Positions 21,122-29,888 of a stretch of DNA of 30,037 nt are shown one piece after another. Each line of letters begins with the position of its first letter. The first letter of the stretch is position 1. The stretch is from Clostridia bacterium (lineage in GTDB: Bacteria; Bacillota; Clostridia; Oscillospirales; Acutalibacteraceae): assembly GCA_900755995.1 (NCBI GenBank), contig CAAEIM010000007.1, forward strand, positions 1-30,037. The letters are read 5' to 3'. The notes beneath the pieces are model-generated. The model saw only the letters and a program-made list of their open reading frames with translations. It was not told the DNA's origin and searched no databases. Made by a program: the position numbers and the translations under genes.

Positions 21122-23005
21122 TTAAACCATAAGACTGCAAATGAGGTCTGCATATTCGGCAGGATTTGCAATCGGAAGTCCTGCAATCAGAAGCGCCTGA
21201 TTGTAGAGGAGCTTTGCATACTTTTTAGCCTTTTCAATATCGTCCTGTACGGCTTGCTCCATAGCCTTTACAGCAGGATGGCTCATATTCAGCTCAAGCA
21301 CCCTCTGCGCCTTCATACCGCTGCCGGGCTGAACCGTATTAAAGTATTTCTCCATTTCAAATGAAATTCCGCCCTTTGCAGTGAGGCAGACCGGATGAGA
21401 AACGAGCTTTTTAGAAGCAACAACCTCAGATACAGACTCGCCGAGAGTTTCTTTAACAAAGGTGAGAATTGCACTGCTGTCCTTTTCTTCCTCCTTGTTC
21501 TCGTCATTTTCAATTCCGAGGTCATCATTTGTAGCCGAACAGAAGTGCTTATCCTTATACTGCATAAGGGTTTGAATTGAAAACTCATCAATTTCCTCTG
21601 TGCAGTAGAGAATTTCATAGCCCTTTGAGTGCAAAAGCTCCGTTTGCGGGAGATTATCTATAGATGAAACATTTTCGCCGACTGCAAAATAGATAAATTT
21701 CTGGTCTTCCTTCATTCTGTCAACATACTCAGACAGGGTAACAAGCTTTTTCTCTGTTGAGGAATAATACATAAGCAAATCCTGCAAAGCCTCTTTATGC
21801 ATACCGTAGTCGGAAGCAACTCCGTATTTGAGCTGTCTGCCAAATGCATTAAAGAATTTTTCGTAATTCTCTCTGTCATTTGCAAGCATAGAGGTAAGCT
21901 CGTTTTTAATTTTCTTTTCAATATTCTGCGCAATGGTAATAAGGTGACGGTCGTGCTGGAGCATTTCTCTTGAAATATTGAGTGAGAGGTCTGCGCTGTC
22001 AACAATACCCTTTACAAATCTGAAATGCTCGGGCAAAAGCTCCTCGCAGTTTTCCATAATAAGCACACCGCTTGAGTAAAGCTGAAGTCCCTTTTTGTAT
22101 TCCTTGGTATAGTAATCATAAGGAGCCTGTGACGGAATGAAAAGCAAAGCCTTGTAGGTTACAACGCCCTCAACAGAGGTGACTATTGTGCGCAAAGGCT
22201 TGTCCATAGACATAAACTTTTCACGGTAAAAGTTATCGTACTCCTCCTGAGTTACATCCTTCTTGGCTCTCTGCCATATCGGGAGCATACTGTTGAGGGT
22301 TTCGGTTTCGGTGTAATCCTCATACTCGGGGTTTTCGCTGTCCTTGGTTTCTTCCTTTACCCTGCTGTGAGTCATATCCATCATAATCGGATAGCGGATA
22401 TAGTCGGAATACTTCTTGATAAGTCCCTGAATCCTGTACTGCTCGAGGAACTCGTCATAGTTTTCTTCCTCGGTGTTGTCCTTAATCTCAAGCACGATTG
22501 TTGTACCGATTTCATCCCTCTGAGTTTCACAAATCTCGTAGCCGTCAGCACCCTCCGACTCCCACCTATAGGCTGTGTCGCAACCGTATTTTTTGGTAAC
22601 AACGGTAATTTTCTTTGCCACCATAAAAGCGGAATAAAAGCCCACACCGAACTGACCGATAATGTCAATATCGTCCTGCTTTTCGCCCATCTCCTGCTTG
22701 AATTTATATGAGCCTGAGGATGCGATTGTGCCGAGGTTGTTTTCAAGGTCGTCCATATCCATACCGATACCGTTATCCGTGATTGTAAGGGTACGGTTTT
22801 CCTTGTCGGGCTTTATAAAAATCCTGAAATCCTCTCTGCTCATATTGAGCTTGTCATCAGTAAGCGCAATAAAGCAAAGCTTGTCAATAGCATCGCTCGC
22901 ATTTGAAATAAGCTCTCTGAGAAAAATCTCCTTATGAGTATAAATTGAATTAATCATCAGGTCGAGAAGTCTTTTTGACTCTGATTTGAATTCTTTCTTA
23001 GCCAT
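21122..23005 (-). CDS. htpG: Molecular chaperone HtpG (Hsp90)
   Basis: HtpG is the bacterial Hsp90, an ATP-driven cytoplasmic chaperone. The 627 residues contain the GHKL ATPase domain (ELISNASDAIDKL, DNGIGMDMDDLENNLGTIASSG, GQFGVGFYSAFMVA), the middle domain with DSADLSLNISREMLQHD, and the C-terminal dimerisation domain. The length is typical, with no MEEVD tail, as expected in bacteria. It is monocistronic, with its own promoter and terminator. No CIRCE operator is seen upstream. Confidence 0.97.
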   Translation of the reverse strand: MAKKEFKSESKRLLDLMINSIYTHKEIFLRELISNASDAIDKLCFIALTDDKLNMSREDFRIFIKPDKENRTLTITDNGIGMDMDDLENNLGTIASSGSYKFKQEMGEKQDDIDIIGQFGVGFYSAFMVAKKITVVTKKYGCDTAYRWESEGADGYEICETQRDEIGTTIVLEIKDNTEEENYDEFLEQYRIQGLIKKYSDYIRYPIMMDMTHSRVKEETKDSENPEYEDYTETETLNSMLPIWQRAKKDVTQEEYDNFYREKFMSMDKPLRTIVTSVEGVVTYKALLFIPSQAPYDYYTKEYKKGLQLYSSGVLIMENCEELLPEHFRFVKGIVDSADLSLNISREMLQHDRHLITIAQNIEKKIKNELTSMLANDRENYEKFFNAFGRQLKYGVASDYGMHKEALQDLLMYYSSTEKKLVTLSEYVDRMKEDQKFIYFAVGENVSSIDNLPQTELLHSKGYEILYCTEEIDEFSIQTLMQYKDKHFCSATNDDLGIENDENKEEEKDSSAILTFVKETLGESVSEVVASKKLVSHPVCLTAKGGISFEMEKYFNTVQPGSGMKAQRVLELNMSHPAVKAMEQAVQDDIEKAKKYAKLLYNQALLIAGLPIANPAEYADLICSLMV

Positions 23006-23058
23006 AAAATTACTTCCTTTTTGTTATAATATGTACTTAAATTTCGTACTGATATTAT

Positions 23059-23087
23059 ATTATACAATATTTTGGGTACATTTTCAA
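23059..23087 (-). promoter_or_regulatory. htpG promoter
   Basis: Minus-strand TTGAAA (23087-23082), 17 bases and TATAAT (23064-23059), giving a leader of about 45 bases. A second TATAAT follows five bases downstream. Confidence 0.7.
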
Positions 23088-23144
23088 TACATAAACCTCA
23101 TATTATGTGCAATTACGGCAGTCAGCAAGCAATCTCCGATAAAA

Positions 23145-23178
23145 CAAAAAGACTCCGCCAAAATGACGAAGTCTTGTA
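23145..23178 (-). terminator. Terminator after fba
   Basis: On the minus strand, AAGACTTCGTC pairs with GGCGGAGTCTT (with G-U pairs) around a short loop, followed by TTTTTG. It lies about 30 bases after the fba stop codon. Confidence 0.8.
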
Positions 23179-23208
23179 ATTTGCAAAAAGAAAATATTTA
23201 TCAGCTGA

Positions 23209-24075
23209 TTAAGCCTTACCGACTGAGCCGAAGAGCTCCATTTTCTCTTTAACGGTAGCCTTGATAGCCTCTGCGCCCGGTGCGAGAAGCTTTCTTGGGT
23301 CAAAGCCCTTGCCCTGTAAGTCCTTGCCTGCCTCAACATATTCTCTTGTAGCGGCAGCGAATGAGAGCTGGCACTCTGTATTTACATTAATCTTAGAAAC
23401 GCCGAGTGAAATAGCCTTCTTAATCATATCAGCAGGGATACCTGTACCGCCGTGGAGAACGAGCGGCATATCGCCTGTAAGCTGCTGGATAGCGTCGAGT
23501 GTTTCAAAGCTGAGTCCCTGCCAGTTTGCAGGATACTTGCCGTGAATATTGCCGATACCTGCTGCGAGCATTGTTACGCCGAGGTCTGCAACCATTTTGC
23601 ATTCCTTAGGATCAGCGCATTCGCCCATACCTACAACGCCGTCTTCCTCGCCGCCGATTGAACCAACCTCAGCCTCAAGTGAAAGACCGAGAATATTACA
23701 AGCAGCTACAAGCTCCTTAGTCTTTTCGATGTTCTCCTCAATCGGATAATGTGAGCCGTCAAACATAATTGAGCTAAAACCTGCCTTAATGCACTTCTTA
23801 GCGCCTTCGTATGAACCGTGGTCAAGGTGAAGAGCAACCGGAACAGTAATGTTAAGCTCTTCGAGCATACCGTTTACCATACCAACGATTGTCTTATAAC
23901 CGCACATATATTTACCTGCGCCCTCAGATACACCGAGAATTACAGGTGAGTTAAGCTCCTGAGCTGTTAAAAGAATTGACTTTGTCCACTCAAGGTTGTT
24001 GATGTTGAACTGACCAACTGCATAGTGGCCTGCTTTTGCTTTTGTAAGCATTTCTTTAGCGTTTACTAATGGCAT
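23209..24075 (-). CDS. fba: Class II fructose-bisphosphate aldolase
   Basis: A zinc-dependent aldolase that interconverts fructose 1,6-bisphosphate and the triose phosphates in glycolysis and gluconeogenesis. From ATG 24075 it is 288 residues, starting MPLVNAKEMLTKAKAGHYAV. The class II motifs are LHLDHG (Asp85, His86), GSIGGEEDGV, GNIHGKYP and LHGGTGIP, plus the C-terminal KINVNTE phosphate loop. The length suits the FbaA/GatY-KbaY group; tagatose-bisphosphate aldolase is a possible alternative. AAGGAAG precedes the ATG; a longer upstream reading adds 23 Cys/Ser-rich residues unlike the family. Confidence 0.93.
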   Translation of the reverse strand: MPLVNAKEMLTKAKAGHYAVGQFNINNLEWTKSILLTAQELNSPVILGVSEGAGKYMCGYKTIVGMVNGMLEELNITVPVALHLDHGSYEGAKKCIKAGFSSIMFDGSHYPIEENIEKTKELVAACNILGLSLEAEVGSIGGEEDGVVGMGECADPKECKMVADLGVTMLAAGIGNIHGKYPANWQGLSFETLDAIQQLTGDMPLVLHGGTGIPADMIKKAISLGVSKINVNTECQLSFAAATREYVEAGKDLQGKGFDPRKLLAPGAEAIKATVKEKMELFGSVGKA

Positions 24076-24135
24076 ATTAATCTTCCTTTGTAGTAAATTT
24101 TCGGAACAGCAGCAATCGTGCTCCGAGTTACTTTT

Positions 24136-24164
24136 ATTATACAATATATTCTTTCAAATATAAA
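24136..24164 (-). promoter_or_regulatory. fba promoter
   Basis: Minus-strand TATAAT (24141-24136), with the weaker -35 TTTATA (24164-24159) 17 bases upstream. The predicted leader is about 55 bases. Confidence 0.55.
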
Positions 24165-24267
24165 GCCTTTTGCAAAATTTTTTTGCTTTTTTGTATAATC
24201 CACGGGAAAGTCCGCGCAAAATCACCTAATTTTCAATATATGCTCACATAAGCGTGATATAATTTTG

Positions 24268-24296
24268 TTGATTTTAAAGCAATAAAGTTATATAAT
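24268..24296 (+). promoter_or_regulatory. Promoter of the HtrA-like protease gene
   Basis: TTGATT (24268-24273), 17 bases and TATAAT (24291-24296), giving a leader of about 70 bases. The fba-htrA gap otherwise holds only AT-rich sequence and the opposite fba promoter. Confidence 0.6.
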
Positions 24297-24375
24297 ATTT
24301 ATTATATATAACCACATATGCTTTATGGAAGCTTATAGTAAACATTCATTTTGTCCCTGACAAGGAGATATTTTT

Positions 24376-26241
24376 ATGGATAATAATTTTAATAACGACA
24401 ATTCTTTTGAGCCGAGCAGGCCTTTTACAGAAAAGCCAAACGATACTTATTCTGCCCCCGACCTTTACGCCGAGAGCACAGTAAACGAGGGCGAAAATAT
24501 AGCTCATACAACTGAGAACGTCAAGCCTCAGGCTTTTGATCAGACAGGTACGTTTGAACCAACCAAGCCGTTTGAAACTGACTTTGCACAAAATCAGCCG
24601 CAGCAGGCGGACTATTCATCTGCCCGTCAGGAAAGCTACAGTCAGCAGACCTCCGATTATTCGTACACTAATCAAAACAGCGGCGCACAGCAGCCGCAAA
24701 ATTACGGTCAGCCAGGCTACGGACAGCCGATTAACCAAAACGGATATGGATATAGCTACCAGAACAACGGCTATAACGGACAGAATATTCCAAATCAATA
24801 TAATCCGAATTACAATCCGCTGTATCAGCAGCGGTTTAATCAACCGAATCCACAGCAGTTCAGCCCGCAGATGCAATATCCGCAGTACGCACAGCCGCAG
24901 TACAGACAGCCGCCTTATCAGCGGTATATGCCGCAGTACAGACAGCCGAATTATCAGCAGCCTCAAGGCTTTAATCAGCCGCTGTACCAACCCTACGGAC
25001 AGCCGCAGAGAAGAGTTGACTACTCAAACACCTATGCGCAGCCGCCAAGACCGGCAGCACCAAAAAAGAAGCTGACTCCGGGCGTTATTGTAATTATAGT
25101 TGTGCTTTCCCTGCTTTGCGTGGGCGGAGCAATCGGAATTATTACATATATAGCGGCGAACGCAGCAGGCAATTCCTATGATAACAGCTACAGCTTTACA
25201 CTGCCAAACGGCAAATATACCACCTCCGCGGAAGATCACCCCGAGTCCGACTACAGCAGCAAAACAAATCCGTCATACGAGGGCATTGACCTCAAGGCAA
25301 AGCCGAGCGACTCAGGAGATGCAAAATATAATACCGAGTATGCAAGCAGTCAGGTTACGGATTCAATAGTCGGAGTTCTCTGTTACGAGGACAGCAATTA
25401 TGACGAGAATTTCTGCAATTCTCAGGGCAGCGGAATTATCATCACCTCTGACGGATATGTAGTTACAAACGCTCATGTAATCAATAACAGCCGCACCGAA
25501 TACATTATTAAAATCGTCACCTCCGACGGCGCTAAGCACTCGGCAGGAGTTGTGGGATACGATTCTCAGACCGACCTTGCACTCCTCAAAATGGACAATG
25601 CGGAAAACCTGAAAGCCGCATCCTTTGGCAATTCAAAGGATATTTCACTTGGCGAAAGCGTAATAGTCATTGGAAATCCGGGCGGAATAAAGTACAACAA
25701 TTCAATCACTAAGGGCATTGTATCCGCTGTTGACAGACAGATAAGCCAAACAACGAACGTCAGCTTTATTCAGACAGACGCCGCAATCAACCCCGGCAAT
25801 TCGGGCGGTGCTCTTGTAAATATGTACGGTCAGGTAATCGGCGTACCGTCGTCAAAAATTGCGTCAACCGACTACGAGGGTATGGGCTTTGCCATTCCGT
25901 CATCAACAGTTAAAGATGTAATAGACAGCATTATGAAAAGAGGCTATGTTGACGGCAGAGTCAAAATCGGCATAGTCGGCGAAAACACATATGCAAGCGG
26001 AAATACACCGGCAGGTATTTTGGTTGTCAGCATTGACGAGGACGGCCCCTGCGACAATACCGAGCTAAAGCAAGGCGACATCATAGTAGGTATTGACGGC
26101 ACTAAAACAAGTAATTTTGCAGAGCTTTTTGGGGTGCTTGAAAGCCACAGCGCCGGCGACAGCGTTGAGCTTGAGTACTATCGTCCCTCAAAGAACAGTA
26201 CAGAAAAGATTACAATAACCCTTCAGGAAAGTGTAAGTTAA
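24376..26241 (+). CDS. HtrA/DegP-like membrane-anchored serine protease
   Basis: The 621-residue protein has four parts. Residues 1-229 are a low-complexity tail rich in Gln, Pro, Tyr and Asn. After the basic stretch PKKK comes one membrane helix at about 236-262. The trypsin-like protease domain has His367 (TNAHV), Asp400 (DLALL) and Ser476 (NPGNSGGAL), a full catalytic triad. A C-terminal PDZ domain covers about 530-615. HtrA proteases act outside the membrane in quality control of exported proteins. The topology puts the Gln-rich tail in the cytoplasm. AAGGAG stands nine bases before the ATG. The gene is single, followed by a strong terminator. Confidence 0.93.
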   Translation: MDNNFNNDNSFEPSRPFTEKPNDTYSAPDLYAESTVNEGENIAHTTENVKPQAFDQTGTFEPTKPFETDFAQNQPQQADYSSARQESYSQQTSDYSYTNQNSGAQQPQNYGQPGYGQPINQNGYGYSYQNNGYNGQNIPNQYNPNYNPLYQQRFNQPNPQQFSPQMQYPQYAQPQYRQPPYQRYMPQYRQPNYQQPQGFNQPLYQPYGQPQRRVDYSNTYAQPPRPAAPKKKLTPGVIVIIVVLSLLCVGGAIGIITYIAANAAGNSYDNSYSFTLPNGKYTTSAEDHPESDYSSKTNPSYEGIDLKAKPSDSGDAKYNTEYASSQVTDSIVGVLCYEDSNYDENFCNSQGSGIIITSDGYVVTNAHVINNSRTEYIIKIVTSDGAKHSAGVVGYDSQTDLALLKMDNAENLKAASFGNSKDISLGESVIVIGNPGGIKYNNSITKGIVSAVDRQISQTTNVSFIQTDAAINPGNSGGALVNMYGQVIGVPSSKIASTDYEGMGFAIPSSTVKDVIDSIMKRGYVDGRVKIGIVGENTYASGNTPAGILVVSIDEDGPCDNTELKQGDIIVGIDGTKTSNFAELFGVLESHSAGDSVELEYYRPSKNSTEKITITLQESVS

Positions 26242-26243
26242 TA

Positions 26244-26286
26244 AAAGCAGGTCAAGTTATTTTTTAAGACTTGACCTGCTTTGTTT
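26244..26286. terminator. Bidirectional terminator between the HtrA-like gene and AGCS
   Basis: A perfect 14-bp stem AAAGCAGGTCAAGT (26244-26257) with its complement 26269-26282, T-rich on both sides. It begins two bases after the protease gene's stop and also faces transcripts arriving from the symporter operon. Confidence 0.85.
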
Positions 26287-26345
26287 GTAGAAAAAGTATA
26301 TATCATTCAATAATATCATCTGGCTTGAGGAACCTCCGGCGAGAT

Positions 26346-26478
26346 TTTTTAGCTCGAGCAGACAGTTTGGTTTTATTTCAGTGCTTTTTGTGCCCGACAA
26401 TCGCTTGGCAGTTGTCGGGCACAAGAGGTTTTCCTTTATGATACTATCCTCTCGGATGAGTGCAGCCCACCGGCTGCT
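26346..26478 (-). repeat. Dispersed repeat copy C (most complete)
   Basis: Read on the minus strand it has, in order: the hairpin GCAGCC-GGTG-GGCTGC, then CCGAGAGGATAGTATCATA, then a 12-bp hairpin TGTGCCCGACAA/TTGTCGGGCACA with an 11-base loop, then the core TAAAACCAAACTGTCTGC (26375-26358) and CTCGAGCTAAAAAA. Its first 33 bases are also the last codons and stop of the AGCS symporter gene. Confidence 0.85.
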
Positions 26479-27934
26479 TTTTTCTGTGATATACTGCAAT
26501 CGGTGTTTTATCATATTCGTCAAGGCGGTTGCCGTACAGATAATAATTGGTTTCCTTTGTAATAACCGGAGCAAGCACCACAATGGCAAAAATATTCGGC
26601 AGCGTCATAAGTGCATTAAAAATATCCGCCATTGTCCAGACAATATCAAGTGATGTAATCGGAGCTATGAGGAGCACGATTATAAAAATCACCTTGTAAG
26701 GAATAATTCCCTTAGGGCCGAAAAGATAGTCTATGCAACTTTCTGCATAATAGCTCCAACCGAGAATTGTTGAAAATGCAAACATCACGATTCCGACCAC
26801 AAGTATCGGAGTGCCTATGTACGGAATCTGCGCAAATGCAGCAGAGGTAAGCTCTCCGCCCTCTATTGTAACAGCGTCAATATTCGGATTTTTAATACAC
26901 GAGCTTACAATTACAAGTCCCGTCATAAGACATACAACAACGGTGTCCCAGAATGTGCCCGTTGATGAGATAAGCGCCTGACGAACCGAATTTCTCGTCT
27001 GAGCGGCTGAGGCAACAATAGGAGCAGAACCCATTCCCGATTCGTTGCTGAAAAGTCCTCTTGCCACTCCGTAGCGTGCGGCTATCATAAGTCCCGAGCC
27101 TGCAAGTCCTCCGCCCAAAGCCTTAAAGCTGAAAGCAGACTGACAGATAAGTGTAACCGCCTGCCAGAGCACATCAAAGTTAATTGCTAAAACTATAATG
27201 CAGCCCATAACATAGAGAACAGCCATAAGAGGAACAAGCCCTTCGCAAACCTTTGAAATTGATTTAATTCCGCCAAATATAACCAGAGCGACGCAGATTG
27301 CCACCACTATGCCCGAAATAAGAGCTACTGCTGAAATATCCATTCCGAAGAAGTGGAGCATATAGGTTTTGTTGGGATTAAATGTGGTTTCCATAATCTT
27401 TGCAATCGCATTGGTCTGCACTCCGCAGCCAACGCCGAATGATGCAAGGAGTGCAAAAACCGCAAACAGCACACCAAGCCATTTCAGGTTTTTTCCTATT
27501 CTTTTAGATGCTCCATTCTCTATGGCGTACATTGCGCCGCCTCTCATCCTGCCTCCCTCGGTCTTAACACGGTATTTAACGGCTATCAGCGATTCCGCAT
27601 ATTTTGTTGCTATACCAAACACACCCGAAATCCAGCACCAGAACACTGCGCCTGCACCACCAAGTGCAATAGCCGTGCCCACGCCTATAATATTTCCTGT
27701 ACCTATTGTGGAGGCAAGTGCTGTTGTCAAAGCCTGAAACGGGCTTATGTCGCCTGCCGAATCGGGATCCTTTGTAACAGACAGCTTAATTGCTTTAAAT
27801 GTTTTGCGCTGAACAAATTTTGTTCTCAGCGTCATATATATGTGGGCACCGAGCAAAATCAAAATCATCGGCGCTCCCCATAAAACATCGTCAAACTTTG
27901 TAAAAAAGTCATTCAGTATTTGCAGTATATCCAT
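26444..27934 (-). CDS. AGCS family sodium:amino-acid (alanine/glycine) symporter
   Basis: A 496-residue polytopic membrane protein of the alanine or glycine:cation symporter family, importing a small neutral amino acid with Na+. Family blocks include QALTTALASTIGTGNIIGVGTAIALGGAGAVFW, GRMRGGAMYAIENG, and RGLFSNESGMGSAPI. About ten or eleven membrane segments are visible. The specific substrate cannot be told. The last ten residues, QPVGCTHPRG, and the stop codon are encoded by repeat copy C, so the native C-terminus was probably replaced. It is the last gene of the thioredoxin operon, 18 bases after the HAD gene, with GAGAGG before the ATG. Confidence 0.9.
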   Translation of the reverse strand: MDILQILNDFFTKFDDVLWGAPMILILLGAHIYMTLRTKFVQRKTFKAIKLSVTKDPDSAGDISPFQALTTALASTIGTGNIIGVGTAIALGGAGAVFWCWISGVFGIATKYAESLIAVKYRVKTEGGRMRGGAMYAIENGASKRIGKNLKWLGVLFAVFALLASFGVGCGVQTNAIAKIMETTFNPNKTYMLHFFGMDISAVALISGIVVAICVALVIFGGIKSISKVCEGLVPLMAVLYVMGCIIVLAINFDVLWQAVTLICQSAFSFKALGGGLAGSGLMIAARYGVARGLFSNESGMGSAPIVASAAQTRNSVRQALISSTGTFWDTVVVCLMTGLVIVSSCIKNPNIDAVTIEGGELTSAAFAQIPYIGTPILVVGIVMFAFSTILGWSYYAESCIDYLFGPKGIIPYKVIFIIVLLIAPITSLDIVWTMADIFNALMTLPNIFAIVVLAPVITKETNYYLYGNRLDEYDKTPIAVYHRKKQPVGCTHPRG

Positions 27935-27952
27935 TTTTTCAACCTCTCGTCT

Positions 27953-28612
27953 TTACGATTCAAGCTCGGCTAAAATTCTTATAACATCACTCAACCCGTC
28001 CGCAGTTTTATATATAAGCGGTATTACAGCGTTGCTCGGTTTGTCCAAATCGGGCACCATCACGGTAACACAGCCGGCTGAGCTTGCAGATTTTATGCCG
28101 TTAGGAGAATCCTCAAGAGCCAAACAGCTCTGCGGCGAAAGTCCGAGCAGCTCCGCCGCCTTTAAATAAATATCGGGAGCGGGCTTGCCGATACTCACCA
28201 TTGACGCACTCACCACAACATCAAAGTATTTATACAAGTCGTGAGCCTTGAGATATTTTTCGGCTCTGTCGGGCGCAGTCGCAGTGGCGAGCGCCACACG
28301 ATAGCCGTTATCCTTTAAATATCTGAGCAGCTCGCTCGCACCCGGCTTAGCTTCAATTCCTTTTTTTTCAATATAAGCGTCCATAAGCTCCACACGCTTT
28401 GAGTGAACCGCCTGATAATCAAATTTTTCTCCGAATATATTCCCGAGCCTTTTTGCCGCAAGCGGACGAGCCATACTTCGGATTGACAGAGCGTGTTCTG
28501 TTTCCATCGGAAAACCGTAAAATCCTGCGGCTTCGCACCAAAAGCGGACGTACAGCTTTTCGGAGTCGAGAATAACCCCGTCCATATCAAATATTACACC
28601 TTTTATCTTCAA
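27953..28612 (-). CDS. HAD-family phosphatase (beta-phosphoglucomutase-like)
   Basis: A 219-residue haloacid dehalogenase superfamily hydrolase, subfamily IA, with a helical cap. Motif I is FDMDGVILDS (Asp9, Asp11), motif II ATATAP, motif III GKPAPDIYL and motif IV LEDSPNG. Relatives are phosphoglycolate phosphatases, beta-phosphoglucomutases or sugar-phosphate phosphatases; the substrate is unknown. The start is TTG 28612: the next in-frame Met is inside motif I, so no ATG could give a working enzyme. GAGGTG lies seven bases upstream, and the start overlaps the EamA stop. Confidence 0.88.
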   Translation of the reverse strand: MKIKGVIFDMDGVILDSEKLYVRFWCEAAGFYGFPMETEHALSIRSMARPLAAKRLGNIFGEKFDYQAVHSKRVELMDAYIEKKGIEAKPGASELLRYLKDNGYRVALATATAPDRAEKYLKAHDLYKYFDVVVSASMVSIGKPAPDIYLKAAELLGLSPQSCLALEDSPNGIKSASSAGCVTVMVPDLDKPSNAVIPLIYKTADGLSDVIRILAELES

Positions 28613-29526
28613 TGCTCACACCTCTTTTTTATCTGCATATTGGATATGAAAATTCCTGAGCAAATCAGCACTACCGAAACAATGGTTTCTATGCCGAAAA
28701 CGCTCTCGCCGAGCATTATGCCGGAAAGCAAAGTGCCGAAAACGGGCACAAGCAAATTGAACACGCAAATTCTGCTTGCGTGGTGGTGTTTTAAAAGCGC
28801 CGTCCATATTGCAAATGCAGCGGCAGATACAAAAGCAAGCCAAAGCAATACGAGCACAGCCTTAACGCTTGAAAAATCAAGTTTTCCGCCCGTAAAAGCA
28901 CCCGCAAGCATAAGCAGAACTCCGCCTGTTAAAAGCTGAAATCCCGTAACGGAAATCGGCTCTCTGTCACGCACTATTCCCTTAGAAATAAAATTGCCTG
29001 CCGCAGCCGATACCGTTGACAGAAGTATCATAAAATCACCGAACAATGTGTCTGCGCTGATTTTTCCGCCGCTGTTCACACACAAAACTCCGCAAAAGCC
29101 GAGCACACAACCGATTATTTTGCAGGCATTCAGCCTGTCTGATTTAAAAAACAGTGGAGCAAACAGCACAGTAAAAAACGTTGCGCAGGCAGTAATAATC
29201 GAAGTATTTGCGCCGCTTGTAAATCCTATGCCAATATATGTAAAAATATACTGTCCGAAGGTCTGCACAGTTCCGAGCAGTGCAATGGGAAAAATATCCT
29301 TTTTGGAAATTTCAGGCAGCCTTCTGTTTTTGGCAAGAAATATCAAAAGCACCATCACTCCTGCAATGGTGAATCTTGCGCCTGCAAAAAGCAGCTTTGA
29401 ACCTATGTCGCCGCTTTCAATGCCAAATTCCGCATAGCCCACCTTTATAAACGGAAACGCAGTGCCCCAGAGCAGTGTACACAAAATTGCAAGCGCAGCG
29501 GCCACCTTATAATTCTTTATGCTCAT
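28609..29526 (-). CDS. EamA/DMT-family transporter
   Basis: A 305-residue membrane protein with ten hydrophobic segments in two EamA repeats. The first opens with LAILCTLLWGTAFPFIKVGY and carries SGANTSIITACATFFTVLFAPLF; the second has LWLAFVSAAAFAIWTALLKHH and ends GESVFGIETIVSVVLICSGIFIS. Drug/metabolite transporters export amino acids, nucleosides or other metabolites; no substrate can be assigned. Its ATG overlaps the thioredoxin stop by one base and its stop overlaps the HAD start, so all are tightly coupled. Confidence 0.88.
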   Translation of the reverse strand: MSIKNYKVAAALAILCTLLWGTAFPFIKVGYAEFGIESGDIGSKLLFAGARFTIAGVMVLLIFLAKNRRLPEISKKDIFPIALLGTVQTFGQYIFTYIGIGFTSGANTSIITACATFFTVLFAPLFFKSDRLNACKIIGCVLGFCGVLCVNSGGKISADTLFGDFMILLSTVSAAAGNFISKGIVRDREPISVTGFQLLTGGVLLMLAGAFTGGKLDFSSVKAVLVLLWLAFVSAAAFAIWTALLKHHHASRICVFNLLVPVFGTLLSGIMLGESVFGIETIVSVVLICSGIFISNMQIKKRCEH

Positions 29527-29846
29527 CAGCTAAAATACGGCCTTAGCTCTTGTAAAATGACTTCTTTTTTGCGAAGTCCCGTAATTCTTAGCACTTCCTC
29601 GCCGTTTTTAAAGAGAATGAGCGTGGGAATACTCATCACTCCAAAGTAGTCGGCAACCTGTTTGTCTGTATCAATGTTTATCTTGCAAAACTTCATCTGA
29701 GAACCAATCTCTGCCGAAATCTCCTTAAAAATCGGTGCCATCATTTTGCACGGACTGCACCACTCCGCCCAGAAATCTACAAGCACCGGAATGTCAGCGC
29801 CGAGAACCTCCGACTCAAACTCCTCAGAAACTATTTCTTTAACCAT
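29526..29846 (-). CDS. trxA: Thioredoxin
   Basis: A 106-residue single-domain thioredoxin, a cytoplasmic dithiol reductant. The active site is Trp29-Cys30-Ser31-Pro32-Cys33, with cis-Pro74 in MSIPTL and the buried Asp24 in VDFWAEW. The usual sequence is WCGPC; Ser in place of Gly is a known but less common variant that may shift the redox potential. No thioredoxin reductase gene is adjacent. AGGAGG precedes the ATG. It is the first gene of a four-gene operon, and its leader contains repeat copy D. Confidence 0.9.
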   Translation of the reverse strand: MVKEIVSEEFESEVLGADIPVLVDFWAEWCSPCKMMAPIFKEISAEIGSQMKFCKINIDTDKQVADYFGVMSIPTLILFKNGEEVLRITGLRKKEVILQELRPYFS

Positions 29847-29888
29847 AATAAATGCCTCCTGACTTTACCAAACTATTTTTAATATACA

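Noticed and set aside
23006..23064. Search for a CIRCE (HrcA) operator at htpG.
   Set aside because: No TTAGCACTC-N9-GAGTGCTAA match; only a weak GTAC inverted repeat, too short to call.
24536..25075. Long alternate-frame reading frames across the Gln/Pro-rich part of the HtrA-like gene.
   Set aside because: They arise from repetitive codons; the main frame has a complete protease and PDZ domain.
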